Shown: piece by piece, positions 1 to 8,540 of the stretch
Layout of the letters: every line of letters starts with the position of its first letter
How positions within the stretch are numbered: the first letter of the stretch is position 1
Assembly (NCBI GenBank): GCA_030683105.1
Contig: JAUXMZ010000056.1
Location: forward strand, 1 to 64,000
Direction: 5' to 3'
DNA length: 64,000 bases
Source: Burkholderiales bacterium
GTDB lineage: Bacteria > Pseudomonadota > Gammaproteobacteria > Burkholderiales > SG8-41
Translations under genes and position numbers: made by a program
Notes under the pieces: model-generated
Database searches by the model: none
What the model was told of the DNA's origin: nothing
What the model saw: the letters and a program-made list of their open reading frames with translations, nothing else

Positions 1-24
1 TAAACCATTTTATGGTGCACTATG

Positions 25-92
25 ACTGTTCTGCGATCGCTGAGACTTGGTAACGTTAACGTCAAAAAACTGTTCTGCGATCGGTGAGACTT
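25..92. repeat. Pair of 24-bp direct repeats
   Basis: The word ACTGTTCTGCGATCGCTGAG plus ACTT occurs at 25-48 and again at 69-92 with one mismatch. The second copy lies inside the 3' end of the next minus-strand gene and encodes its last residues. A short CTTACCG repetition follows at about 97-110. The origin is not recognised; the left window edge may cut a longer array. Confidence 0.75.
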
Positions 93-973
93 ACCCGCTT
101 ACCGCTTACCGCCCCCAGCCAGGTACGTGCGACGAAGTCCCTCACCCAGGCATCATCCCCGCTCAGCGTGCTCAACTGGCGCGTGCCATCCGGCCTGGCG
201 GTCCCGGCCGCCATCTTGTGCAGCCGCGACGCTTTCACATTGGCGGCATGAATCGCATGCCCGGCGGTCTCGTAACGCTCCTTCTCGATCGCGATTTCAT
301 CCTGCGCGCCTGATGCGAACCATATCCATTCGTCGACGAATTCACGCGCCATCTGTTCCAATTCGCTATACATTGCCCCGTCAATTTCCTGCGGTTCGGC
401 CATGACCTCGAAATCGCACCCGGATTGCGCCAGGCTGGCACGCCAGCGCATGCTCCATTCAGGACTGCCCTCGGTCGCATACAGTTCTACCGCATCGCTT
501 TCCGGCGCGCGCACCACGCGCAATAACGCATCGCGGTCGGCGGTGAGCGCGTAACCCATCCACTCCTCGCGATTTAAACGGAAAAAAGTAAGCGCGAGAT
601 CCAGTTTGCCGTTGGCAGCGACCGCAACATGAACCGGCCGGGCGCTGCCGGTCGCCATGGCGAGCTTGTGGACGTTGTGCTCAGTGAGCTTGCCTTCGAC
701 GAGGGTCGCCTCCCCGCGCTCGCCGGCGTCGATATTGACCCATTCCACTACCATCTTCAGGGCGGGAAATTCCTGCGAAGCCTGGGCGAACGCCGGAAAC
801 GGAATGCCCCCCTTCACTTTCATGTCGTAACACAATGCGCCGGCGCCGTGATGCTCGTCGATCTCACCGTCGATGTCCTGGTCGGCAAGCAACAGCCTGA
901 TGCGCGCATTGCACGCGTCGAGCTGCGACTCGTCGCCTGAAACGGTAATGGTGGCATGGATCAATGAAGGCAT
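62..973 (-). CDS. Hypothetical protein, 303 aa
   Basis: I do not recognise this protein. The ORF track starts at 1081, but the ATG at 973 gives the start MPSLIHATITV, has AGAGGTG just upstream, and avoids translating the GC palindrome at 1026-1060. The product is soluble with no signal peptide or membrane segment. Its N-terminal part (about residues 1-100) looks like an alpha/beta domain, ATITVSGDESQLDACNARIR followed by a VEWVN segment. The C-terminal half is acidic and probably helical. The final residues (about SGKRVSLTDRRTVF) are read from a repeated 24-bp sequence, so the native C-terminus may have been replaced. It is co-oriented with the MFS gene at 1096-2289, but the two need not form an operon. 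Confidence 0.6.
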   Translation of the reverse strand: MPSLIHATITVSGDESQLDACNARIRLLLADQDIDGEIDEHHGAGALCYDMKVKGGIPFPAFAQASQEFPALKMVVEWVNIDAGERGEATLVEGKLTEHNVHKLAMATGSARPVHVAVAANGKLDLALTFFRLNREEWMGYALTADRDALLRVVRAPESDAVELYATEGSPEWSMRWRASLAQSGCDFEVMAEPQEIDGAMYSELEQMAREFVDEWIWFASGAQDEIAIEKERYETAGHAIHAANVKASRLHKMAAGTARPDGTRQLSTLSGDDAWVRDFVARTWLGAVSGKRVSLTDRRTVF

Positions 974-1025
974 AAGCACCTCTTTATCTTTCACTAACTC
1001 GCAACCGCGTGTTAGTTCCGTACTC

Positions 1026-1060
1026 ACCCTCTCCACCAGGGGAGAGGGTCGGGGAGAGGG
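1026..1060. repeat. GC-rich palindromic repeat (CCCTCTCC type)
   Basis: ACCCTCTCCACCAGGGGAGA followed by GGGTCGGGGAGAGGG forms a strong stem-loop. It is the same kind of palindrome as those at 54241-54316 (inside hrpA) and 59849-59890. It lies in the spacer between the MFS transporter stop and the start of the 303-aa protein, just upstream of that start. Confidence 0.7.
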
Positions 1061-1095
1061 ATTGAGCGTTTCGACTGCCATTCATTATGAAACGC

Positions 1096-2289
1096 TCAAC
1101 CGGTGGCTGCCGGCAGGCCCGGCGGTTTGCGCATGAGGGTTACCGCCGCCGCCAGTGTCGCCAACGCCGCCAGACCAAATGCCGCCGCGTAGCTGCCGGT
1201 CTGTGACACGATAAGCCAAAACAAAAAGGGACTGACCACCGCGCCCAGATAAGTCACGGCGAGCGAGGCGCCGGTCGCGATCGCCACGTTGCCCTCGGGC
1301 GCCACGCGCGCGATCTCCGCGATATATACACCGTTCCAGCCTATGACGGAGGCGCCGTACACCGCGCACACCAACAGCACCGCGCCAAACGGCCAGGCTT
1401 GCGTGACCAGCGCCATCAGCAGCGCGCACACTGTCATCACGCCCCCCAGCAGCGCAAGAATCGCGCGGGCGTTGCCGCACCAGTCTGCGGCAAGCCCCCA
1501 CAGCAACCGGCCTGCAATGCCGGCAATCATCGCTGCGGATAAGGCAACACCTGCATCGATCACGCTGAAACCGATATTTTCAGCAAGAAAAACAACGAGA
1601 TAGCTTGCAAAGCACATTTGCACGCCGGAGTAGGTAAATGAAGCCAGGGAAACGCGCCTCAGCTCCTCATGATTCATCACCATCCGGTACATGCTCGCCA
1701 GCGGCGGCCGCCGCGCCGCGGTCATCACGCGCGCCTGATCGTAATCGGCGCGGATTGCCTGCAGCGCGACGACCAGCAGCAGAATCAAACCACTCATGGC
1801 CAGCACGGCGCCGCGCCATCCGACCGAGATGACGAGCCAGGGCACCACGGCGCCCGCGAGCGCACCGCCGACCGGCACGCCGGTCTGGCGTATCGACATG
1901 ATCAGATTGCGCAGGCGGTCAGGCGTGCGTTCAATGAGCAGCACTGAACTCGCGGGCGTGATCGGACCGTAGCCCATGCCGATCAACACCGCCCCGGCGA
2001 TCACCGCCGCGGGATGCGCCAGCGTACACAATGCCAGTCCGGCGCCCGTCAGCACCATGGCGAACTGGCTCACCCGCACCGCGCCGTAGCGGGACACGAA
2101 GGTGCCGCCGATCGGCGCCGACAGCGATGCGAGCAAATAGATGATCGCGGAAAATATACCGATGGCGGTGGCAGCGACACCGATATCGCCACTTGCAACC
2201 GGCGCCAGGACCGCGGGCGTGAACACGGCCACCGACGCCAACGACTGGCAGGCGAGTGTTGCCAGCAGCGCAATGGTCAGCGATTTCAT
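1096..2289 (-). CDS. MFS transporter
   Basis: A 397-residue polytopic inner-membrane protein with about twelve hydrophobic segments, of typical length for a major facilitator superfamily permease. The motif A region between helices 2 and 3 is recognisable (GGTFVSRYGAVRVSQ). A second loop, PDRLRNLIMSIRQTGVPVGG, matches the helix 4-5 region of MFS drug and organic-acid transporters. ATG start at 2289. The substrate cannot be read from sequence. Neighbours (an unrecognised protein downstream, a PQQ-type dehydrogenase beyond a repeat upstream) give no clear functional link. The family call is secure; the role is open. Confidence 0.9.
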   Translation of the reverse strand: MKSLTIALLATLACQSLASVAVFTPAVLAPVASGDIGVAATAIGIFSAIIYLLASLSAPIGGTFVSRYGAVRVSQFAMVLTGAGLALCTLAHPAAVIAGAVLIGMGYGPITPASSVLLIERTPDRLRNLIMSIRQTGVPVGGALAGAVVPWLVISVGWRGAVLAMSGLILLLVVALQAIRADYDQARVMTAARRPPLASMYRMVMNHEELRRVSLASFTYSGVQMCFASYLVVFLAENIGFSVIDAGVALSAAMIAGIAGRLLWGLAADWCGNARAILALLGGVMTVCALLMALVTQAWPFGAVLLVCAVYGASVIGWNGVYIAEIARVAPEGNVAIATGASLAVTYLGAVVSPFLFWLIVSQTGSYAAAFGLAALATLAAAVTLMRKPPGLPAATG

Positions 2290-2443
2290 GCCGGATTAGC
2301 GTCATCTACGACGATGGGCTCGCAACGGCTGTGGAAACAAGCTGGATTCGGCACGGATTATTTCGGAAATTCAGCGGGAGCGTGATTCTAGCATCCTGCC
2401 ACTGCGCATCTTGCAGCATGCGCTGTTCTAAAAGAACAAGAAT

Positions 2444-2549
2444 AAGCCACAGAGGCCACAGAGGCCACAGAGAAGAAACCGCAATGCAACGCCCATCAGG
2501 TTTATGAGGGGCCTCTGTGATCTCTGTGTCCTCTGTGGCTAAAGGCTTT
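2444..2549. repeat. Class A element A1, (CACAGAGGC)n inverted ends
   Basis: The left arm GCCACAGAGGCCACAGAGG (three 9-bp units) and the right arm CCTCTGTGTCCTCTGTGGC are inverted copies separated by about 35 bp. At 106 bp this is the shortest of eight class A elements in the window. Its right end lies 11 nt from the stop codon of the PQQ-type dehydrogenase gene on the minus strand. No coding capacity. Confidence 0.75.
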
Positions 2550-2560
2550 GAGAGTTGTGA

Positions 2561-3715
2561 TTACTTCACCGGCTCCAGCCGCGCCAGCACGCCGTCCGAC
2601 TCGTCACTGAGCAGATAGACGTAGCCGTCGGGGCCGACGCGCACGTCGCGGATGCGGCCGATGTTGTTCTTGATGAGCCGCTCTTCCTTCACTACTTTCT
2701 CGCCGTCGAGTTCCAGGCGCACCAGCATCTGGTCCCGCAGCGCGCCCACGAGCAGATTGCCGCGCCAGTTGGGAAATTTGTCGCCGTCGTAAAACGCCAT
2801 GCCCGAAGGCGCAATCGACGGCACCCATTTGTAGAGCGGCTGTTCCATGCCGGGTTTGTGCGTGCCTTCGCCGATGCGGGTGCCGAAGCCGTAATTGGCG
2901 CCGTAAGTGATCACCGGCCAGCCATAGTTGCGCCCGGCGCGCATCACGTTGATTTCGTCGCCGCCCTGCGGCCCGTGCTCGTGCGTCCACAGTTCGCCGG
3001 TCACCGGATGCAGCGCCGCGCCCTGCATGTTGCGGTTGCCGAGCGTGAATTTCTCCGGCTTGGCGCCGGCGCGCTTCACAAAGGGATTGTCCGCCGGCAC
3101 GCGCCCGTCGTCGTGCAGCCGGATCACCGAGCCAGCGTGATCGTCAAGCCGCTGCGCGCGGTCCTTGTCGCCGCGGTCGCCGAGCGTCAGATAGACATGG
3201 CCCTTGCGGTCGAACACGATGCGCCCGCCGAAATGCTGGCCCGCGGAGGTCTTGGGTTCGAGCCGGAACAGCACCTGCGCCTGCACCAGCCTGTGCCCAT
3301 CGAGCCTGGCGCGCATCAGCTCCGTGCCGTGGCCGCCGGCACCGGGACCGTTATAGGCAAGGTAAATCCAGCCATTCCCGGCATACTCGGGATGCAGCAC
3401 GACATCGAACAACCCGCCCTGCCCCACTGCCGCAACCGGCGGCACGCCCGCAATGGGCCGGGGATCCAGCCTGAAATCCCGGGATACGACACGCAGGCGC
3501 CCCGGGCGTTCGGTGACCAGCATGCGCCCGTCCGGCAGGAATGCCATAGACCACGGATGGTCAAGGCCTTCGACCAGCGACACGATGCGGAACGCCTGTT
3601 TTTCCGATTGAACAACTCGGTTCTGCGCGGCAGCGTTAGAAACGGCGGCGGCGAATATCGCAATGGCCAGCATTGCCGATTTTGTAAACAGCTTAGTGGA
3701 TAACATGAAGGACAT
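2561..3715 (-). CDS. PQQ-dependent sugar dehydrogenase (YliI/Asd-like)
   Basis: Periplasmic glucose/sorbosone dehydrogenase-type beta-propeller of 384 aa. The start at 3715 (MSFMLSTKLF) has GGAGAG upstream; the longer track ORF overlaps the divergent ChaN gene and is unlikely. A signal peptide (about residues 1-30) ends at SNAAAQ. Family signatures include GLDHPWSMAFLPDGRMLVTE near the N-terminus, GQGGLFDVVLHP, SAGQHFGGRIVFD with the catalytic His region, and EHGPQGGDEIN with GRNYGWP, which form PQQ and Ca2+ contacts in this family. The likely activity is oxidation of aldose sugars with electrons passed to the respiratory chain. The substrate is not predictable, and no PQQ biosynthesis genes are in the window. 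The stop lies beside element A1. Confidence 0.92.
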   Translation of the reverse strand: MSFMLSTKLFTKSAMLAIAIFAAAVSNAAAQNRVVQSEKQAFRIVSLVEGLDHPWSMAFLPDGRMLVTERPGRLRVVSRDFRLDPRPIAGVPPVAAVGQGGLFDVVLHPEYAGNGWIYLAYNGPGAGGHGTELMRARLDGHRLVQAQVLFRLEPKTSAGQHFGGRIVFDRKGHVYLTLGDRGDKDRAQRLDDHAGSVIRLHDDGRVPADNPFVKRAGAKPEKFTLGNRNMQGAALHPVTGELWTHEHGPQGGDEINVMRAGRNYGWPVITYGANYGFGTRIGEGTHKPGMEQPLYKWVPSIAPSGMAFYDGDKFPNWRGNLLVGALRDQMLVRLELDGEKVVKEERLIKNNIGRIRDVRVGPDGYVYLLSDESDGVLARLEPVK

Positions 3716-3859
3716 GGCTCTCCGGTATCCGGTAAGATAAAGCAATGCTATTGCAGCCGAACTCTTTTTGCCACACAGTTTTTGCCAGTCTAGCATTGTC
3801 TTGAGACCACTCAGATCGCAGCGCCGTTCGCACCCCCCAAAAATAAATCCGATCCCGCC

Positions 3860-5071
3860 ATGAACCCGAAAACAGCCACGCTCCTCGCCGCAACCCTCCT
3901 CGTCAGCGCTGCCCCCGCGCACGCCCAGATGCCGCACGGGCATCCTGCCCCCGCCAGAGCCTGCCTCGCGCCCGCAGCATGGTATACGCTGGCCGGCGGC
4001 CAGGCGCAGGCTTCGTCCGGTCCCGTACTGCTCGAGGCCATGGCCAGGCGTGATGTGGTGCTGCTGGGCGAACAGCACGATGACGCCGATCATCATCGCT
4101 GGCAGCTGCAGACGCTTGCGGCGCTCCATCTTCAGAAGCGGCCGATGATCATCGGCTTCGAATCCTTCCCGCGGCGGGTGCAGCCAGTGCTCGACAAATG
4201 GGTTGCGGGAGAACTCACGGTAAAGCAGTTTCTCGAACAATCCGGGTGGGACAAGGTCTGGCGATTCCCGTCCGAACTCTATGTGCCGTTATTTCAGTTC
4301 GCGCGCATCAACCGCATTCCGATGATCGCATTAAACATCGAGCAGAGTTTGACGGCGGCCATTACCAAAACCGGCTGGGATACCGTGCCGCCAGAACAAA
4401 AAGAAGGCGTGTCACGTCCTGCGCCGGCCTCCGATGCCTACACGGAATTCCTGTACAAAACGTTCCAGCAGCACCCGCGCGTTGCCGACAAGGGTGCCCG
4501 GGCGCCAGACAAGAACAGCAATGAATTCCGGTTTTTTGTCGAATCCCAGACGACCTGGGATCGCGCCATGGCCGAAGCGCTCGCCAGCCGCGTTGGACCC
4601 GGACAAGGAGCACAGCGCCCGCTGGTGGTGGGCATCATGGGTGGCGGGCATGTACGCCACGGTTATGGCGTACCGCACCAGTTGCGTGATCTGGGCATAA
4701 GCAATATCGGCACGCTGCTGCCGGTGGATGCTGACCAGGACTGTGATGAACTCAAACCGGGTCTTGCCCATGCCGTGTTCGCCCTGCCTGCAACGCCGGC
4801 CGACAAGCCGCCACCGCCGCGCCTGGGCGTGCAGCTGGAATTAGCGGACAAGAGCGTGAAGCTACTGAACGTCACCCCCGGCAGTCTCGCGGAAAAAACC
4901 GGACTCAGGATCGGAGATCAAATCATTTCGATCGCCGGCACGCCGGTTACCAAAATAATCAGCGTGGTCGCCGCGGTCCGACTGCAGCCCGCCGGCACCT
5001 GGCTGCCAATCGAGGTTCGGCGCGGCACTGAAACGCGGGAGTACGTGATCAAGTTCCCGCCGCAAAAATGA
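3860..5071 (+). CDS. ChaN-family protein with C-terminal PDZ domain
   Basis: A 403-residue secreted protein: signal peptide about 1-23 (cleavage after AHA), then a ChaN/DUF399 domain (about 35-300), then a PDZ domain (about 315-400, RLGVQLELADKSVKLLNVTPGSLAEKTG). The ChaN part has the conserved opening VLLGEQHDDADHHRWQ and the GFESFPRRVQPVLDKW segment. ChaN of Campylobacter binds heme as a dimer and has been linked to iron uptake. Attachment of a PDZ module is less usual and suggests docking to an exported partner. The stop overlaps the start of the following peptidase gene (ATGA), so the two are probably translationally coupled and the PDZ may serve that peptidase. The domain calls are firm; the function is inferred. 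Confidence 0.88.
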   Translation: MNPKTATLLAATLLVSAAPAHAQMPHGHPAPARACLAPAAWYTLAGGQAQASSGPVLLEAMARRDVVLLGEQHDDADHHRWQLQTLAALHLQKRPMIIGFESFPRRVQPVLDKWVAGELTVKQFLEQSGWDKVWRFPSELYVPLFQFARINRIPMIALNIEQSLTAAITKTGWDTVPPEQKEGVSRPAPASDAYTEFLYKTFQQHPRVADKGARAPDKNSNEFRFFVESQTTWDRAMAEALASRVGPGQGAQRPLVVGIMGGGHVRHGYGVPHQLRDLGISNIGTLLPVDADQDCDELKPGLAHAVFALPATPADKPPPPRLGVQLELADKSVKLLNVTPGSLAEKTGLRIGDQIISIAGTPVTKIISVVAAVRLQPAGTWLPIEVRRGTETREYVIKFPPQK

Positions 5072-7104
5072 ACGTGCTGCCGCGTCTGCTCGCGCTGCCA
5101 GCAGGCGTGCTCGCCGCAGCGCTTGCCTGCGCGGCTACCCCCGCAGTTCCACACCTCGACCTCGACGTCACGCTCGATACGCAGTCGCGGCGCCTCGGGG
5201 TCATCGCCGAATTTGCCGCGCCCGGGGAATTCCGCTTCTCGTTGCACGAGTCGCTCACCGTTACCGCCGCCACCGTATCCGGCAGACCGGTCACTCTCGT
5301 TCCCGCCCGCCATGGCGGCAACCGCCGGGAATGGCGCGTGTCCGCTCCGCCCGGTGCGGCTCTGCGCATCGAATATAGCGGCACGCTGCCTGCACTTGAC
5401 CGCGCGCTCGGCCACCGCGGCGTGCTCGGCGCCATGCCGCCGATGGCCGATGCAGAAGGCAGCTTTCTGCACTCGGGCAGCGGCTGGTATCCGCGGCCCG
5501 CGGCGCTCTTCAGCTACCGCGTCAGCTTGTCGCTGCCCGCGGCGCAGCGCGGACTGGTCGCCGGGCGCCTCGCCGCGGAAGAAGTGCCGCGCGACGCCTC
5601 TATCCCTTACCGCGCCACCTTCGAGTTCACACAGCCCGCCGACGGCATCGATCTGATGACCGGGCCTTATACCGTGCGTGAGAAACTGGTGCCGCAGCGC
5701 GATGCGCCGCCACTGCGCCTGCGCACCTATTTCTATCGCAGCCTCGATCCGCTCGCTGAAGCTTATCTTGAAGACACGCGCCGCTATATCGAACTGTATT
5801 CGGGGCAGATCGGCGCCTATCCGTTTACCGGGTTCTCGGTGGTGGCAAGTCCGCTGCCCACCGGTTTCGGCATGCCCACGCTGACCTATATCGGCGCGCA
5901 AGTGCTGAAGCTGCCGTTCATCCGCGCCACCTCGCTCGGTCACGAAGTGCTGCATAACTGGTGGGGCAACGGCGTTTATCCCGATTACGCATCGGGCAAC
6001 TGGAGCGAAGGCCTGACCACCTTCATGGCCGATTATTTCTACAAGGAACGCGACTCGCCCGCGGCGGCGAGCGAGATGCGCCTGGGCTGGCTGCGCGATT
6101 TCGCCGCCGTGCCTGCCGGCGAACACCAGGCGCTCGCGGCGTTCCGTTCGCGCTCCCACGGCGCTGCGGCGGCAGTCGGCTACGGCAAGGCGGCGATGGT
6201 GTTTTTCATGCTGCGCGACGTGATCGGCGAAGATGCGTTCAGCCGCGGCATCCGCCTGTTCTGGGAGCGTAACAAATTCAAGGTCGCATCGTGGGACGAC
6301 CTGCGCGCCGCGTTCGAGCGTGCTGCGGGCCGGCCGCTCAAACCGTTCTTTGACCAGTGGTTGCAGCGCGCCGGCGGGCCGGTGCCGGCGATCGCAGAAG
6401 CAAAAGTGCAGTCCGTCGATGGCAATACAAAACTCGCTCTGACGCTGACGCAGACGACGCCGCCCTATGCGCTGCGCGTACCGGTGGAAATCGTGACCGG
6501 CAACCATATGGAGACGCGCTGGGTGGATCTCGACCGGGAACGGCAAGTCATCACGCTCGACGTTGATGCCCTTCCCGATGGCGTGCGCCTCGATCCCGAT
6601 CTGCGCGTCTGGCGCGTGCTCGACCGCGAACAACAGCCGCCCATCCTGCGCCAGTGGGTCATCGCGCGCGCGCCGCGGCTATTGATTGAATCGTCAGAAC
6701 CCGGTGCAGCGAGCGCAGCGCAGGCGCTGGCCCAACGCCTGTTTGAAGTTCCGCCACAAGCGATCGATTCCGAACAGATCGCGCAGAACCACGAACCCGT
6801 GCTGCTCATCGGGCTGCACCACGAGGTGGATGCCGCGCTCGCAAGACTGGGACTGCCGCCGCGCCCGGCGCAGCTTGCTTCACGCGGCTCGGCACAGGTA
6901 TGGACTGTCCAAAATAAAATGGACAGCGCCCCCATCGCCGTGGTTTCAGTGCGCGACGCAGCCTCGATCACCGCCCTGCTGCGGCCGCTGCCGCATTACG
7001 GCGCGCAAAGCTATCTCGTATTCGACGGCAGCCGCGCGCTCGAGCGCGGCATCTGGCCGGCGCCGGGGCGGCTGATCCCAGTAACGCGGGCTAAGGCGTT
7101 GTGA
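5068..7104 (+). CDS. M1-like zinc aminopeptidase, periplasmic
   Basis: A 678-residue protein with an N-terminal signal peptide (about 1-23, cleavage near LACAA). It has an M1/gluzincin catalytic core with HEVLH at residues 292-296 followed by WSEG, giving the two zinc His and the third Glu ligand. The spacing is one residue shorter than the classical M1 HExxH-x18-E. A PTLTYIG segment lies just upstream and a C-terminal helical region follows. It overlaps the ChaN-PDZ gene by four nucleotides (ATGA). It is predicted to trim peptides in the periplasm. The GxMEN exopeptidase motif is not evident (GMPTLTYI lies near the expected position), so its specificity may differ from true aminopeptidases. 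Element A2 follows 15 nt after the stop. Confidence 0.85.
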   Translation: MNVLPRLLALPAGVLAAALACAATPAVPHLDLDVTLDTQSRRLGVIAEFAAPGEFRFSLHESLTVTAATVSGRPVTLVPARHGGNRREWRVSAPPGAALRIEYSGTLPALDRALGHRGVLGAMPPMADAEGSFLHSGSGWYPRPAALFSYRVSLSLPAAQRGLVAGRLAAEEVPRDASIPYRATFEFTQPADGIDLMTGPYTVREKLVPQRDAPPLRLRTYFYRSLDPLAEAYLEDTRRYIELYSGQIGAYPFTGFSVVASPLPTGFGMPTLTYIGAQVLKLPFIRATSLGHEVLHNWWGNGVYPDYASGNWSEGLTTFMADYFYKERDSPAAASEMRLGWLRDFAAVPAGEHQALAAFRSRSHGAAAAVGYGKAAMVFFMLRDVIGEDAFSRGIRLFWERNKFKVASWDDLRAAFERAAGRPLKPFFDQWLQRAGGPVPAIAEAKVQSVDGNTKLALTLTQTTPPYALRVPVEIVTGNHMETRWVDLDRERQVITLDVDALPDGVRLDPDLRVWRVLDREQQPPILRQWVIARAPRLLIESSEPGAASAAQALAQRLFEVPPQAIDSEQIAQNHEPVLLIGLHHEVDAALARLGLPPRPAQLASRGSAQVWTVQNKMDSAPIAVVSVRDAASITALLRPLPHYGAQSYLVFDGSRALERGIWPAPGRLIPVTRAKAL

Positions 7105-7119
7105 GTTGCTGAAGATCTG

Positions 7120-7327
7120 AAAAGCGATGACACAGAGGACACAGAGGATAAAAATATAATAAAAACAACGCGGTGTGATTCTATGCATGAAGGACTGGGC
7201 TAAAGAACACCCGAACACTTCTTAGTACATTCCCTGTTTCGCACGGAGCACACTGAGGCCACCGAGTCTTATTGATATGAACTCTGATCTTCCTTCGTGT
7301 CCTCTGTGTCCTCTGTGTCTATGCTTT
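7120..7327. repeat. Class A element A2, inverted (ACACAGAGG)n ends
   Basis: The left arm AAAAGCGATGACACAGAGG (plus one more unit) at 7120 and the right arm ending in CCTCTGTGTCTATGCTTT at 7327 are inverted. The 208-bp element starts 15 nt after the peptidase stop codon. Its interior is AT-rich on the left, then contains CCCTGTTTCGCACGGAG, shared with element B1 (8164-8412). Immediately downstream (7338-7372) is another short-period motif, CTTCGCGACCCTTCGCGCCC, followed by TTCGCG. No gene lies in 7105-7471. Confidence 0.85.
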
Positions 7328-7471
7328 ACCTTGCTTTGCTTCGCGACCCTTCGCGCCCTTCGCGTTCCCGCTTTTGACTTTCAAGCCTCGATCATTTCCT
7401 CCAGCCCCGTGAGCTTGCGGCGCATCCATAATGGATGCATAATGAATCTTCCCGACACCGGAACAACCATC

Positions 7472-7813
7472 ATGCCCGTCACGCTTACCATCAAGCAAGT
7501 CCCCGACCGCGTTGCGCAGAAACTGCGCTCGCGGGCGTCGGCAAGTCATCGGTCGTTGCAGGGGGAGCTGATGGCGATCCTGGAAGAAGCCGTGCTCCAG
7601 GGCGCGGCAGAAGCCAGGGAACCTGAAACGGCGCCTTACGTTGCGAAGCGCACGCGCGCAGCGAAAACCGCCGCCTCCGGCCGTGTTGCGGCCCACGGCA
7701 AGCGCCTCACGTTGAGCGAACTGTGGGAGCGCTCGAGCCGCCTCGGTCCCCGCTCGAAGAGCGAATCCACTGCGATCATCAGGACACTGCGGGATGAGCG
7801 TCACGGTCATTGA
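7472..7813 (+). CDS. FitA/VapB-like ribbon-helix-helix antitoxin
   Basis: A 113-residue protein opening MPVTLTIKQVPDRVAQKLRS, then ASASHRSLQGELMAILEEAV. This is the pattern of FitA/Arc-like ribbon-helix-helix antitoxins: a beta strand VTLTIKQVP, then two helices. The C-terminal part (about 60-113) is basic and would wrap the toxin. The start at 7472 is chosen because the RHH strand begins there; an in-frame ATG at 7442 is possible, and the track start at 7277 reads through repeat DNA. The gene overlaps vapC by 20 nt, as is typical for type II modules, and the complex probably autorepresses its promoter in 7380-7470. Confidence 0.85.
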   Translation: MPVTLTIKQVPDRVAQKLRSRASASHRSLQGELMAILEEAVLQGAAEAREPETAPYVAKRTRAAKTAASGRVAAHGKRLTLSELWERSSRLGPRSKSESTAIIRTLRDERHGH

Positions 7814-8183
7814 TGCCTCGGCGATCGCGGCCGTCGTGTTCGACGAACCGGAGGGCGCGCCCGTTATTGCGAGTGTCGGCGACGCGTTAATTGCGCCAAG
7901 CCTGCTGCGTTATGAACTGGCCAGCGTTTGCGCCACCAAACTGCAGCGCGAACCCGGGCGCGCGCAGTTGATCCTCTCCCGTTACCGTCTATTGGCCAAG
8001 TTGGACATCGAATTGGCCGAACCCGATTGGGATGCGCTGCCGGTCCTGGCCCGGCAATGGGCGATCAGCGCTTACGACGCGGCTTACCTGCAGCTCGCGC
8101 TGGCACGTAAAGCGCCCCTCGTCACGCTCGATGCGCGCCTTGCCAAGGCTTACGACCAGGCCCAAAAAATTAGCCGCCGATGA
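7794..8183 (+). CDS. vapC: VapC-family PIN-domain ribonuclease toxin
   Basis: A 129-residue PIN-domain protein. The acidic residues expected for the Mg2+ site are visible: VIDASAI at the N-terminus, YELAS in the first third, AYDAAYLQLA, and LVTLDARLAKA near the C-terminus. VapC toxins are ribonucleases, often cleaving tRNA or rRNA, and are neutralised by the upstream RHH protein. The two genes overlap by 20 nt. The last codons (KISRR and TGA) lie within the terminal repeat of element B1, so the insertion supplies the present stop codon and possibly altered the C-terminus. Length is normal for the family. Confidence 0.9.
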   Translation: MSVTVIDASAIAAVVFDEPEGAPVIASVGDALIAPSLLRYELASVCATKLQREPGRAQLILSRYRLLAKLDIELAEPDWDALPVLARQWAISAYDAAYLQLALARKAPLVTLDARLAKAYDQAQKISRR

Positions 8184-8412
8184 ACGCAGATAAATTCTTT
8201 TCAATACCCCCTTGAGGGGTACGCCGATAAGATCAAAAGCCGACACGACGATTAATATAATACAAACAATATGTTACGATTCTGCACGCGGGGATTGAGC
8301 TGCCGGGTGCCGGAACAGTTCTTCGTGCACACCCTGTTTCGCACGGAGGACACGGAGTTCACGGAGGATTCATTTCAATGCCCCCCCTCGAGGGGTACAC
8401 GGAGTTTTCGTG
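8164..8412. repeat. Class B element B1 (GCCGAT end, GTACCC hairpin)
   Basis: The left end TAGCCGCCGATGAACGCAGA followed by the hairpin TACCCCCTTGAGGGGTACG closely matches the reverse complement of the right end of B2 (9644-9859). The interior contains AATATGTTACGATTCTGCAC and CCCTGTTTCGCACGGAGGAC, the latter shared with A2. The right part combines a degenerate class A arm (ACACGGAGTTCACGGAGG) with a second hairpin (CCCCCCTCGAGGGG). The element overlaps the 3' end of vapC. The remaining gene-free sequence to 8540 shows nothing else recognisable. Confidence 0.75.
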
Positions 8413-8540
8413 GGTAATCACATCGCACTTACGAACGTGACCCAAGTTGAAATTAGCCAACAATCGGCCGCTTGATCGGTACAAAGCCTGATCGTTAAGC
8501 GCCTTTTCCCTCAGACAGCCACTGCGCGTATCATTTTGCT

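Noticed and set aside
2858-3703. 281-aa plus-strand ORF
   Set aside because: Antisense to the PQQ-type dehydrogenase gene, no motif.
4918-6633. 571-aa minus-strand ORF
   Set aside because: Antisense to the ChaN-PDZ and M1-like peptidase genes; composition is that of a reverse-frame shadow and no motif is seen.
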